In this document: positions 1 to 7,651 of the stretch, in pieces
Layout: each line of letters begins with the position of its first letter
Position numbering within the stretch: position 1 is the first letter of the stretch
Notes under the pieces: model-generated
The model's input: only the letters and a program-made list of their open reading frames with translations
The model's database searches: none
Told to the model about the DNA's origin: nothing
Assembly (NCBI GenBank): GCA_051867655.1
Contig: JBJDYV010000098.1
Coordinates: forward strand, 124,001-188,000
Reading direction: 5' to 3'
Length of the DNA stretch: 64,000 bases
DNA from: JAJPXI01 sp051867655
GTDB taxonomy: Bacteria; Bacillota; Clostridia; Oscillospirales; Oscillospiraceae
Position numbers and translations under genes: made by a program

Positions 1-582
1 GAGGAGTTTGACGAGCTTCTGGAGGAGAAGGCCAAGGAGCTGGAGCAGAAGCTGCTGCGCTACACCCGTGTGCTGGACCAGATGCACCGCCTTCAGGCGG
101 CAAAATACCTGCTGGAGTATTATGAGGGCGAGTTTTATATCCGGGACAGTCCGCACGTCCTGGTGTGCTGCTATGCCAACGCCGGTGAGCTGGACCGCCG
201 CATTCTGGAATGTCCCTTTTACCAGCATGTGATCGAGTATCACAATATGTTCCGGCGCTGCATCGTGGTTCCCTACGCCAATGCTTTTTCCGATGTGGTC
301 GGCATGGACGGCATGCCCGGATATTCTATCGAGATTGAGAAGGCGCAGGAGCTGGGCCTGGAATCTGACGATGTCGTTTCCGAGTGGAAGCCGCACCGCA
401 GCGTATATACCGTGATCCGGGTGGAAGAAAAGCTGCGCAGGGAGGACCTGCAGCCTGCCTACGACTGGATCAGCGCCCATAATTTCCGCCTGGCGGGAGA
501 CATCTTGGCTTGGGTGCTGAAAATCGTATTTGATCACGGAAAAATTTCCCGGCTGTATGCTGTTTGGCTGCCTGTCAAGTGA
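1..582 (+). CDS. MerR-family regulator, C-terminal part (5' end outside window)
   Basis: The reading frame is open from base 1 and ends at the TGA at 580-582; the N-terminal DNA-binding domain lies upstream of the window. The first ~25 visible residues are Glu/Lys/Leu-rich (DELLEEKAKELEQK), as expected of the coiled-coil dimerisation helix of MerR proteins. The remaining ~165 residues look like a GyrI-like/BmrR-type effector-binding domain (alternating beta strands, aromatic-rich, ending in RLYAVWLPVK). Such regulators respond to a small lipophilic or cationic ligand and usually act on a neighbouring promoter. The next gene begins 350 bp downstream, so co-transcription with it is unlikely. 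The family call rests on general architecture only; another AraC/GyrI-type protein is the alternative. Confidence 0.6.
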   Translation, partial: EEFDELLEEKAKELEQKLLRYTRVLDQMHRLQAAKYLLEYYEGEFYIRDSPHVLVCCYANAGELDRRILECPFYQHVIEYHNMFRRCIVVPYANAFSDVVGMDGMPGYSIEIEKAQELGLESDDVVSEWKPHRSVYTVIRVEEKLRREDLQPAYDWISAHNFRLAGDILAWVLKIVFDHGKISRLYAVWLPVK

Positions 583-932
583 GAAATACAAAAAGTCTGG
601 AATAGGTCAAAAGTTTTTGTGGACTTATTTTCCGGAAAAAGGGTGATTAACAAGCGATTTATTTTCAAATAAAAATTTTTTTCTTGTATATCGGCAAAAA
701 CAAAACCGAACAAAAATGAAAAACGAGCACTTTTTGCATACAAAAACACCAAAATATCCAGAGCCTAATTGACAAAATCCTGAATTTTTTCAGACCTCTT
801 GACTCTGGACTTGGTCAAGGGTGAAAAATTAAAATATCCCTTTTTATAGGTATTTGCCTGAAAAGGGTTTTTGGGTATTTCGGCCAGCCCCGACGGCCGT
901 AAGGGATAACAGAGTGAGGAGGAGTCATTGAA
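583..932. other. AT-rich intergenic region upstream of the molybdoenzyme genes
   Basis: No convincing gene is seen here. The stretch is much more AT-rich than its neighbours. It holds a perfect 12-bp palindrome TTTTCCGGAAAA (628-639) and an inverted repeat CTTGAC-N10-GTCAAG (798-803 / 814-819). The second repeat overlaps TTGACT and sits just before TAAAAT at 830-835, so it could be an operator. A small hairpin CGGCC/GGCCG lies at 881-899. I could not assign a -35/-10 pair with normal spacing for the following gene. A strong SD, GAGGAGGAG at 916-924, belongs to the 933 start. Confidence 0.5.
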
Positions 933-1259
933 ATGAAGAAATTTGGCATGCTCATTGATGTGTACTATTGCACAGGCTGCCATACCTGTGAGGTGGCCTG
1001 CGCGCAGGAGAACCACCTCGACGCAGGACAGTTTGGTATCAAGGTAACCGAACATATCCTGCAGCAGAGAAACGGTCTTATGATCGACTATGTTCCGTAC
1101 ATCACCGATATGTGCAACTTCTGCATGGCCAGAGTCGCGGATGGCAGGAAGCCTTCCTGCGTGAAGCACTGCCTGGCACAATGCATGTCTTTCGGTCCCA
1201 TCGACGAGGTCGTGGAAGAGGCGAAGAACGGCAAAAAGCCGATACTGTACTTGAAGTGA
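933..1259 (+). CDS. 4Fe-4S ferredoxin-like electron-transfer subunit
   Basis: A 108-residue protein with two iron-sulfur cysteine sets: C13-x2-C16-x2-C19-x3-C23 (YYCTGCHTCEVAC), and C61-x2-C64-x11-C76-x3-C80-x3-C84. This is the pattern of a shortened DmsB/PhsB-type subunit of DMSO-reductase-family enzymes. Usual family members are about 180-300 aa with four clusters, so this one is a minimal version. It probably passes electrons to or from the molybdopterin protein encoded 52 bp downstream. The start is fixed by GAGGAGGAG 9 nt upstream. There is no signal peptide, so it should be cytoplasmic. No membrane anchor subunit is encoded nearby. Confidence 0.85.
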   Translation: MKKFGMLIDVYYCTGCHTCEVACAQENHLDAGQFGIKVTEHILQQRNGLMIDYVPYITDMCNFCMARVADGRKPSCVKHCLAQCMSFGPIDEVVEEAKNGKKPILYLK

Positions 1260-1311
1260 CCGAACAGTTTTCGTCTACAGAAAGCAAATATTTAATGATG
1301 AGGAGATTATT

Positions 1312-3855
1312 ATGGGCTGTACATATTGTAGCGATGGTACCAAAGTCGTAAAAACCGGCGCCTGGTCCGGCGGCCCCGGCTGCCACGGCGGCTGCGGTGT
1401 AGAACTTTATATTAAAGACGGCAAGCTGCTGAAGGTCGAGGGCGATGAGGATCACCCCTTCCTGCAGGGCCGCCTCTGTCCCCGCGCTCTGGCTCTTTCC
1501 CAGTATGCCTATCATCCCAACCGTCTGCAGTATCCTCTGCGGCGCGTGGGCGCCCGCGGCGAGGGCAAGTGGGCCCGCATTTCCTGGGATGAGGCCCTGG
1601 ACGAAATCGAGTATAAATTCAAGAAGATCCGTCAGGAAGACGGCGCGGAGTCCATGGTCTTTGGCCAGGGCACCGGTCGTGACGCCGGCGGCTCCCTGAT
1701 CTTCCTGGCCTATGCTTACGGCAGCCCCAACTGGACTCTGTTCGGCCTGTCGGGCATTGCCTGCTTCACCCCCCGTCTGGCTGCCATGAACATGGTCGCC
1801 GGTGATATCCAGTTCGAGGATGCGGCTCAGCTGTCCCCGGAGCGTTATAACGATCCCGACTTTGTGCCCCCCGAGCTGATGATCATCTGGGGCCGCGGAA
1901 CCCGCGGCAGCCAGTGCGCCGACCACTACTATTCCAGCCACTGGGTCGTTGACCTGATGAAGCGCGGCACCAAGTTTATCGTCATTGATCCGCGTCAGAC
2001 CTGGATGTCCACCCGTGCCGAAAAATGGCTGCAGATCCGTCCCGGTACCGACTGCGCTCTGGCTCTGGGTATGCTGAACGTTATCATCAACGAAGAGCTG
2101 TACGACAAAGAGTTCGTGGAGAAGTGGACCTACGGCTTTGAAGACCTGAAGAAGCGCGTGCAGGAATATCCGCCCGAGAAGGTCGCGGAAATCACCTGGG
2201 CCAAGGCCGAAGACATTGTCGAGGCCGCCCGTATGTACGCCAAGGCAAAGCCGGCTTCCATCCGCTGGGGCCAGCCGCTGGACAGTAATGCAAACTCCAT
2301 CGGCACGATCCAGGCTCTGAACTGCCTGTGGGCCATCACCGGCAACCTGGATGTTCCCGGCGGTGAGATCATCGCGCGTCCTCCGTACAAGGTCACGATC
2401 TATCCCTATTCCACTTGGGAGACCGTCCAGTTGTACGGCCAGGAATTCGTCGATATGATGAACCAGAAGCGTATCGGCTGCGACAAATATCCTCTGGTCA
2501 AGAATTTCCGTTCCTGGGCTATCTCGGACGATGTTCTGGCCCAGATGGAGACTCAGAAGCCCTATCCGATCCGTGGTCTGTATCTGTATACCAATAACTT
2601 CATGGCATGCACGGCGCAGGATCCGCGCCGCTATTATGAAGCGGTTAAGAAGCTTGACTTCAACGTCGTCGCCGACTGCTTCATGACGCCGACCTGTCAG
2701 GCCGTCGCCGACCTGATCATTCCGGGCGCGACCTTCGCGGAGAAGGACTCCGTCTTCACCACCGGCGTTCCTCTGAATGCCATCCATAAGGAGATTCAGG
2801 TTGCAGAGTGCCGCAGCCACTGGGAAGTCGCCTTTGAGCTGGCGAAGCGCCTGAATCCCCAGGCAGTGCCCTGGCCCACTCTGAAGGATCTGTTTGACGC
2901 CCGTATCGCGGTCAGCGGCAAGACCTTTGACGAGCTGTCCGAGAACACCTGGGATTTGGCTCCCAAGGATCACGAATCCGGCTGCAGCGGTTACTACCGT
3001 TACGAGAAGGGCCTGCTGCGCAACGACAAGAAGCCCGGCTTCAATACGCCCACTGGCAAGGTCGAACTGTACTCCACGCTGCTGGAGCAGTATGGCGCCG
3101 ATCCGCTGCCGCATCACGAGGAGCCCCTCGAGAGCCCGCTCAGCACTCCGGACGTTTATGAGGAGTATCCCCTGATCCTGATCACGGGCCGCCGTATGCC
3201 CACCATGTTCCACAGCGAGCACCGTCAGATTCCCTGGCTGCGCCAGTTTGAGCAGGAGCCCATCGTGGAGCTGAATCCCAAGACGGCTGAGAAGCTCGGC
3301 CTGAGCGACGGCGAGTGGGTCTGGATCGAAGGCGTCCGCGGCAAGTGCAAGCGTAAGCTGAAGATCACTCCCGTGATTCACGAGAAGATCGCCATGGCTC
3401 CTCACGCTTGGTGGCTGCCTGAAACGGAAGGCGCCGCTCCCAACCTGTACGGCGTCTGGGATATCAACGTGAACCAGCTGATTCCCACCGGCCATAACCA
3501 TCCTCTGACCGGTTACGGCGGAGCGCCGACCAAGACCATGCTCTGCAAGATCTATCCCCTGGGCGAAAACGATGCGATCCCGACCGAGAATACGAAGGTC
3601 AACCGCCTTGACTTCTCGGATTTGTACGATGTTGTGGCGCCCGAGGATATGAACGATCCCAATTACCGTGGCGATAAGCCGACCGAATTTGCCACCGAGG
3701 AGAGCTGGAACATTCCGCGCAATACGCCTGTTTACAGCTTCAAGCATCCGCAGGAGAATATGGAAGTCAAGCACGCCGAACTTGACGAGATCTATGCGCA
3801 TATCCGCGAGTTCAAGTCGCAGTTTGACGGCGCTGTCCTGCCGCCCGAGGCATAA
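1312..3855 (+). CDS. molybdopterin-dependent oxidoreductase, DMSO reductase family (catalytic subunit)
   Basis: An 847-residue protein with the full DMSO-reductase fold: an N-terminal Fe-S segment, a bis-MGD binding body (including the GRGTRGSQCADH and VIDPRQT regions) and a C-terminal molydop-binding domain from about residue 620 (LILITGRRMPTMFHSEHRQI). The cluster motif is C24-x3-C28-x27-C56; the usual first cysteine, three residues before C24, is Gly21. C3 and C6 at the extreme N-terminus could supply the missing ligand. C151 (LSGIACFTPR) is a candidate Mo/W ligand. No Tat signal is present, so the enzyme is probably cytoplasmic. SD AGGAG at 1301-1305 sets the start. The gene follows the ferredoxin subunit as an operon. 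The substrate cannot be read from sequence; relatives include polysulfide/thiosulfate reductases and aromatic-ring enzymes. Confidence 0.85.
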   Translation: MGCTYCSDGTKVVKTGAWSGGPGCHGGCGVELYIKDGKLLKVEGDEDHPFLQGRLCPRALALSQYAYHPNRLQYPLRRVGARGEGKWARISWDEALDEIEYKFKKIRQEDGAESMVFGQGTGRDAGGSLIFLAYAYGSPNWTLFGLSGIACFTPRLAAMNMVAGDIQFEDAAQLSPERYNDPDFVPPELMIIWGRGTRGSQCADHYYSSHWVVDLMKRGTKFIVIDPRQTWMSTRAEKWLQIRPGTDCALALGMLNVIINEELYDKEFVEKWTYGFEDLKKRVQEYPPEKVAEITWAKAEDIVEAARMYAKAKPASIRWGQPLDSNANSIGTIQALNCLWAITGNLDVPGGEIIARPPYKVTIYPYSTWETVQLYGQEFVDMMNQKRIGCDKYPLVKNFRSWAISDDVLAQMETQKPYPIRGLYLYTNNFMACTAQDPRRYYEAVKKLDFNVVADCFMTPTCQAVADLIIPGATFAEKDSVFTTGVPLNAIHKEIQVAECRSHWEVAFELAKRLNPQAVPWPTLKDLFDARIAVSGKTFDELSENTWDLAPKDHESGCSGYYRYEKGLLRNDKKPGFNTPTGKVELYSTLLEQYGADPLPHHEEPLESPLSTPDVYEEYPLILITGRRMPTMFHSEHRQIPWLRQFEQEPIVELNPKTAEKLGLSDGEWVWIEGVRGKCKRKLKITPVIHEKIAMAPHAWWLPETEGAAPNLYGVWDINVNQLIPTGHNHPLTGYGGAPTKTMLCKIYPLGENDAIPTENTKVNRLDFSDLYDVVAPEDMNDPNYRGDKPTEFATEESWNIPRNTPVYSFKHPQENMEVKHAELDEIYAHIREFKSQFDGAVLPPEA

Positions 3856-3861
3856 TAATCC

Positions 3862-3890
3862 TTGACAAAACCGTGCGGGTACACTATAAT
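3862..3890 (+). promoter_or_regulatory. sigma-A promoter of the T-box/EamA/tyrS operon
   Basis: TTGACA (3862-3867), a 17-bp spacer and TATAAT (3885-3890) form a perfect consensus promoter. It lies immediately after the molybdoenzyme stop and before the T-box leader. Confidence 0.95.
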
Positions 3891-3896
3891 GACCCC

Positions 3897-4160
3897 GTTC
3901 GAAATTGGCTGTGATGAGGAAGAGTAACCCGGATATCTCTGCGCAGAGAGCCCCCGGTTGGTGCAAGGGGGAGAGAGAGCCGGAGTGAATACCCCTCGGA
4001 GCCGCCCCCTGAACGCGCCGCAAGTAGGGGAGGACGGGAACGCCCGTTACAGCGTGGGAGTGCCTGCACTCCGTAAGGCTTTCGCCGTGAGGCGTCAGCA
4101 AACCAGAGGTGGTACCGCGTATCAAACGCCCTCTGTCCGTTCGGACAGAGGGCGTTTTTG
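3897..4160 (+). promoter_or_regulatory. T-box riboswitch with terminator, tyrosine specifier likely
   Basis: The leader opens with the Stem I base GATGAGGAAGAGTA (about 3914), which has the AGTA/GA k-turn signature, and has an apical GGTG loop region near 3958. The specifier side reads GAGTGAATACC, giving a plausible UAC (Tyr) codon at 3990-3992. The T-box sequence AGAGGTGGTACCGCG (4105-4119) is followed by a terminator with arms 4126-4138 and 4143-4155, then TTTTT. Uncharged tRNA should pair with specifier and T-box and favour the antiterminator. The tyrS gene in the same transcript supports tRNA-Tyr as the ligand. The exact specifier frame is inference. Confidence 0.9.
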
Positions 4161-4191
4161 CGAAGAAATGCATCAATGTGGATGTGATAGA

Positions 4192-5043
4192 ATGACCAAA
4201 GAGCAAAAGGGGACGCTGTGTGTGTTCCTGGCGGCGGTTCTGTACAGTATCGGCGGCCTTTGCATGAAGGTGATCCCCTGGAGTGGGATGGCCATCAACG
4301 GCGGACGAACCGCCATCGCGCTTGTCGTCATCGGCGGTTATCTGATTTTGGTGAAACACCCTCTCCGGTTCAACCGATGGGTTCTCTTGGGGGCGATTTG
4401 CGTTTTTAGCTGTAATGCGCTGTTTGCGGTTGCCAATAAACTGACCACAGCGGCTAATGCCATTGTACTCCAATTTACGGCCCCAATTTTTGTGTTGCTG
4501 TTTTCTCTTCTGTTTTTCCGCAGCAAGCCGACCAAACTTGATTTGGCCGCCTGCGCTGTGGTGTTTGGTGGGATCGTGTTCTTTTTCGCGGACAGCCTTT
4601 CCGTGGGCGGCGGCCGGGGGAATGTCTTGGCCCTGCTTTCAGGTGTAACTTATGCCGGCGTTTTTCTGATGAACGAAATGCCGGACAGTGATGCCATCTC
4701 CTCCGTGTTTTGGGGCGATGTTCTGTCCGCTGTTACTGGGTTGCCGTTCCTGCTTCAGGAGACAGATTTCTCTGTAGTTCCGCTGGTCAGTCTCGTGATC
4801 CTCGGCGTTTTTCAGGTGGGGATGGCCTATATTCTGCTGACCATTGGCCTGAAAACCACCCCACCTGTGACAGCCAGTTTGGTCTCCGGGATCGAGCCGG
4901 TCCTGAATCCCATCCTGGTGGCGGTGTTTTATGGCGAGACCATGGGCACGTTCGCCCTTGTGGGCGCTGCCGTCGTTATCTGCGGCGTGGTTGGCTACAA
5001 TGTCCTGAAAATCAAACAAAAACATCAAACACTGGAAGTATAA
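4192..5043 (+). CDS. EamA/DMT-family transporter, probable tyrosine or aromatic amino acid permease
   Basis: A 283-residue, very hydrophobic protein with about ten predicted membrane segments arranged as two EamA repeats. The C-terminal half shows the typical SGIEPVLNPILV-type motif near the last helices. It lies 32 bp after the T-box terminator and 31 bp before tyrS, so both should be expressed when tRNA-Tyr is uncharged. That context suggests import of tyrosine or a precursor; the family also includes exporters. I prefer ATG 4192 over the in-frame ATG at 4168, but neither has a strong SD (GGATGTGAT precedes 4192). The sequence gives no direct substrate evidence. Confidence 0.8.
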   Translation: MTKEQKGTLCVFLAAVLYSIGGLCMKVIPWSGMAINGGRTAIALVVIGGYLILVKHPLRFNRWVLLGAICVFSCNALFAVANKLTTAANAIVLQFTAPIFVLLFSLLFFRSKPTKLDLAACAVVFGGIVFFFADSLSVGGGRGNVLALLSGVTYAGVFLMNEMPDSDAISSVFWGDVLSAVTGLPFLLQETDFSVVPLVSLVILGVFQVGMAYILLTIGLKTTPPVTASLVSGIEPVLNPILVAVFYGETMGTFALVGAAVVICGVVGYNVLKIKQKHQTLEV

Positions 5044-5074
5044 AGATCAATCATTTTATAAAGGAGAAAAGCGT

Positions 5075-6304
5075 ATGACTTGCTACGAGGAATTGAAAGC
5101 CCGCGGCCTGATTGCCCAGGTCACCAATGAGGAGGAAATCTCCAAGATGATCAACGAGGGCAGGGCCGTGTTCTATATCGGCTTTGATCCCACCGCCGAT
5201 TCTCTGCATGTGGGTCACTTTATGGCTCTGTGCCTGATGAAGCGCCTGCAGATGGCGGGAAACAAGCCCATTGCTCTGATCGGCGGCGGCACTGCCATGA
5301 TCGGAGATCCCTCCGGGCGTACCGATATGCGTACGATGATGACCCGGGAGACCATTCAGCACAACTGTGACTGCTTCAAGAAGCAGATGGAGCGTTTCAT
5401 TGAATTCGGCGAGGGCAAGGCCCAGATGGTGAACAATGCCGACTGGCTGCTGAACCTGAACTATGTGGACGTGCTGCGCGAAGTGGGCGCCTGCTTCTCC
5501 GTCAACAATATGCTGCGCGCCGAGTGCTACAAGCAGCGTATGGAGAAGGGCCTGTCCTTCCTGGAATTCAACTATATGATCATGCAGTCTTACGACTTTT
5601 ACTATCTGTACCAGCACTACGGCTGCAATATGCAGTTCGGCGGCAATGACCAGTGGTCCAACATGCTGGGCGGTACGGAGCTGATCCGCCGCAAGCTGGA
5701 GAAGGATGCCCACGCCATGACCATCACTCTGCTGCTCAACAGTGAGGGCAAGAAGATGGGCAAGACCGCCAGCGGTGCTGTCTGGCTGGACCCCAACAAG
5801 ACTTCTCCTTATGACTTCTATCAGTACTGGCGCAATGTGGGCGATGACGACGTGCTCAAGTGCCTGCGCATGCTGACCTTCCTGCCCCTGGATCAGATCG
5901 ATGAGATGGACAAGTGGGAAGGTGCGCAGCTCAACACCGCCAAAGAGATTCTGGCCTATGAGCTGACCAAGCTGGTCCACGGCGAAGAAGAGGCGGCAAA
6001 AGCACAGGAGGCCGCCAAGGCGATCTTTGCCCAGGGAGCTGCCAACGCTGCCGATATGCCTTCGACCGATCTGTGCCCGGAGGACTTTACCGACGGAGCC
6101 ATCGATGTGCTCTCTCTGCTTGTCAGGTGTGGCCTGGCCGCCTCCCGCGGCGAGGCCCGCCGCTTGGTGCAGCAGGGCGGTGTCACCGTCGCGGATCAGA
6201 AGATCACCGATATCGACGCCAAGTGGACCTGCGAGGACTGCGGCGGAGACGGTCTGGTAATCAAGAAGGGGAAAAAGGTCTTCCACCGTGCCGCCCTGAA
6301 GTAA
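5075..6304 (+). CDS. tyrS: tyrosyl-tRNA synthetase
   Basis: A 409-residue class I aminoacyl-tRNA synthetase that charges tRNA-Tyr. The HIGH-type motif is HVGH, within DPTADSLHVGHFMAL near residue 45. The KMSKS equivalent is KKMGKT (about residue 228). A C-terminal S4 RNA-binding domain occupies roughly residues 345-405 (LLVRCGLAASRGEARRLVQQ). The length matches bacterial TyrRS of the TyrS type. AAAGGAG lies 8-9 nt upstream of the ATG. It is the second gene of the T-box-controlled transcript and is followed by a terminator. Confidence 0.98.
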   Translation: MTCYEELKARGLIAQVTNEEEISKMINEGRAVFYIGFDPTADSLHVGHFMALCLMKRLQMAGNKPIALIGGGTAMIGDPSGRTDMRTMMTRETIQHNCDCFKKQMERFIEFGEGKAQMVNNADWLLNLNYVDVLREVGACFSVNNMLRAECYKQRMEKGLSFLEFNYMIMQSYDFYYLYQHYGCNMQFGGNDQWSNMLGGTELIRRKLEKDAHAMTITLLLNSEGKKMGKTASGAVWLDPNKTSPYDFYQYWRNVGDDDVLKCLRMLTFLPLDQIDEMDKWEGAQLNTAKEILAYELTKLVHGEEEAAKAQEAAKAIFAQGAANAADMPSTDLCPEDFTDGAIDVLSLLVRCGLAASRGEARRLVQQGGVTVADQKITDIDAKWTCEDCGGDGLVIKKGKKVFHRAALK

Positions 6305-6311
6305 AGGCGGA

Positions 6312-6344
6312 AACCGCCCGGCAGTTCGGATCGGGCGGTTTTTC
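6312..6344 (+). terminator. Rho-independent terminator after tyrS
   Basis: Arms AACCGCCCG (6312-6320) and CGGGCGGTT (6332-6340) are followed by TTTC. Confidence 0.9.
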
Positions 6345-6402
6345 ATTTCGGCCTGTACGTCTGTTTAAGCCGGAAATAAAAAGAAAATTTTTGGAAAACA
6401 AT

Positions 6403-6431
6403 TCGACATCGGACCGCTTTCATGGTACACT
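6403..6431 (+). promoter_or_regulatory. sigma-A promoter for the AI-2E permease and purB
   Basis: TCGACA (6403-6408), 17-bp spacer, TACACT (6426-6431). Confidence 0.75.
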
Positions 6432-6450
6432 AATCAGGAAGTGAAGGGAG

Positions 6451-7641
6451 GTGCGCCTTATCAAAAAGAAGTTTTGGCCGTTGGATTCCAAAGCGATATC
6501 CAATTTGATCATTGTATTGATCGGAATCTTGTTTTATGTTGCACTGTCCAATTTCGGCGCGATACGCCTGCGGGTCAAGATGTTTCTTGACGTGCTCAAA
6601 CCGTTCATTTTCGGTTTTGTGATCGCGTATCTGCTTAACACCCCGGTTCATTTCTTCGAGCGCAAGGTTTTCCATAAGGTGCGCTGGAAACGCAGTCTGT
6701 CCATCGCCTCAGTCTATCTGCTGGCAGTCCTGGTCGTGGTCATCCTGATCAACATGATCATCCCCCAGGTCATAAGCAGTGTGACGGAATTGATCAGCAA
6801 CATGAAGGGATACCTGAATAACCTGAACGCCCTGGTGGACTCCCTGGTGGAGCGTTTTGAGCTGGAGGGCGATGGGATCGATAACCTGATGGTCTCGTAT
6901 GAGGGCTTGGTCAATAAGCTGGCCAATTTGGTTTCCAGCGCTTTGCCCGAGTTGCTTAATTTCGGCGTGGCGTTGGGTAATGGCGTGATCGCTGCCGTGA
7001 CCGCGCTGATCTCCTCTGTTTATATGCTCTCCGGGAGAGATAAGCTGACCTCTCAGATCAAAAGCATTCTGTTTGCGGTATTTCCCGTGAAGAAAGTGGA
7101 GCATTTTCTCCACACCTGCCGCCGGGCCAACGACATCTTTGTGGGCTTCATCAATGGCAAGGTTATCGACAGTGTCATCATTGGAGTACTCTGCTTCTTG
7201 TTATGTCTGATCTTGCGCATTCCCTATGCGATTCTGCTCGGTGTGATAATTGGAGTGACCAATATCATCCCCTTTTTCGGGCCGATCATTGGCGCGATCC
7301 CGTCCATCATGGTCCTGATCATTGTCGATCCCTGGGCCGCGCTGCGATTTGGCGTGATGGTCATTGCTTTGCAGCAGTTTGACGGCAATATCCTGGGTCC
7401 CAAGATCCTGGGCAGCTCCACCGGCATTTCCGCCATCTGGGTCTTGGTCGCGATCGTCGTGGGCGGAGGCCTGTTTGGCTTTCCGGGAATGCTGCTGGGA
7501 GTACCAACCTTTGCCGTAATCTATATGCTGACCAAGGATTTTGTGACAGCGCGCCTGGCGGAAAAGCAGATTGACGGAGAGGGAAGACCTCTGGCGTCCA
7601 CGGAGGAAAAACAACAAGAAACAACCGATGAAATAAAGTGA
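6451..7641 (+). CDS. AI-2E family transporter (YtvI/TqsA-like membrane protein)
   Basis: A 396-residue membrane protein with about eight helices: two near the N-terminus, a long amphipathic central region (residues ~95-160), then a helical cluster. It carries the family signature region around GVTNIIPFFGPIIGAIPS and ends in a charged cytoplasmic tail. AI-2E family members export autoinducer-2 or act as Na+/H+ antiporters; which applies is unknown. The start is awkward: GTG 6451 is the only usable codon, but GGGAG abuts it with no spacer, while AGGAA at 6436-6440 has normal spacing. An ATC at 6460 would be ideally spaced from GGGAGGTG. purB starts 10 bp after the stop, so the two are likely an operon. 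Confidence 0.85.
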   Translation: MRLIKKKFWPLDSKAISNLIIVLIGILFYVALSNFGAIRLRVKMFLDVLKPFIFGFVIAYLLNTPVHFFERKVFHKVRWKRSLSIASVYLLAVLVVVILINMIIPQVISSVTELISNMKGYLNNLNALVDSLVERFELEGDGIDNLMVSYEGLVNKLANLVSSALPELLNFGVALGNGVIAAVTALISSVYMLSGRDKLTSQIKSILFAVFPVKKVEHFLHTCRRANDIFVGFINGKVIDSVIIGVLCFLLCLILRIPYAILLGVIIGVTNIIPFFGPIIGAIPSIMVLIIVDPWAALRFGVMVIALQQFDGNILGPKILGSSTGISAIWVLVAIVVGGGLFGFPGMLLGVPTFAVIYMLTKDFVTARLAEKQIDGEGRPLASTEEKQQETTDEIK

Positions 7642-7651
7642 GGAGCCGCAC

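Noticed and set aside
534..752. 72-residue minus-strand frame in the AT-rich gap
   Set aside because: It overlaps the end of the MerR-type gene, has no SD and no family features.
1102..4473. Very long open frame on the minus strand across the molybdoenzyme and T-box
   Set aside because: It is antisense to clearly conserved proteins; its sequence is low-complexity in character and arises from GC-rich codon bias.
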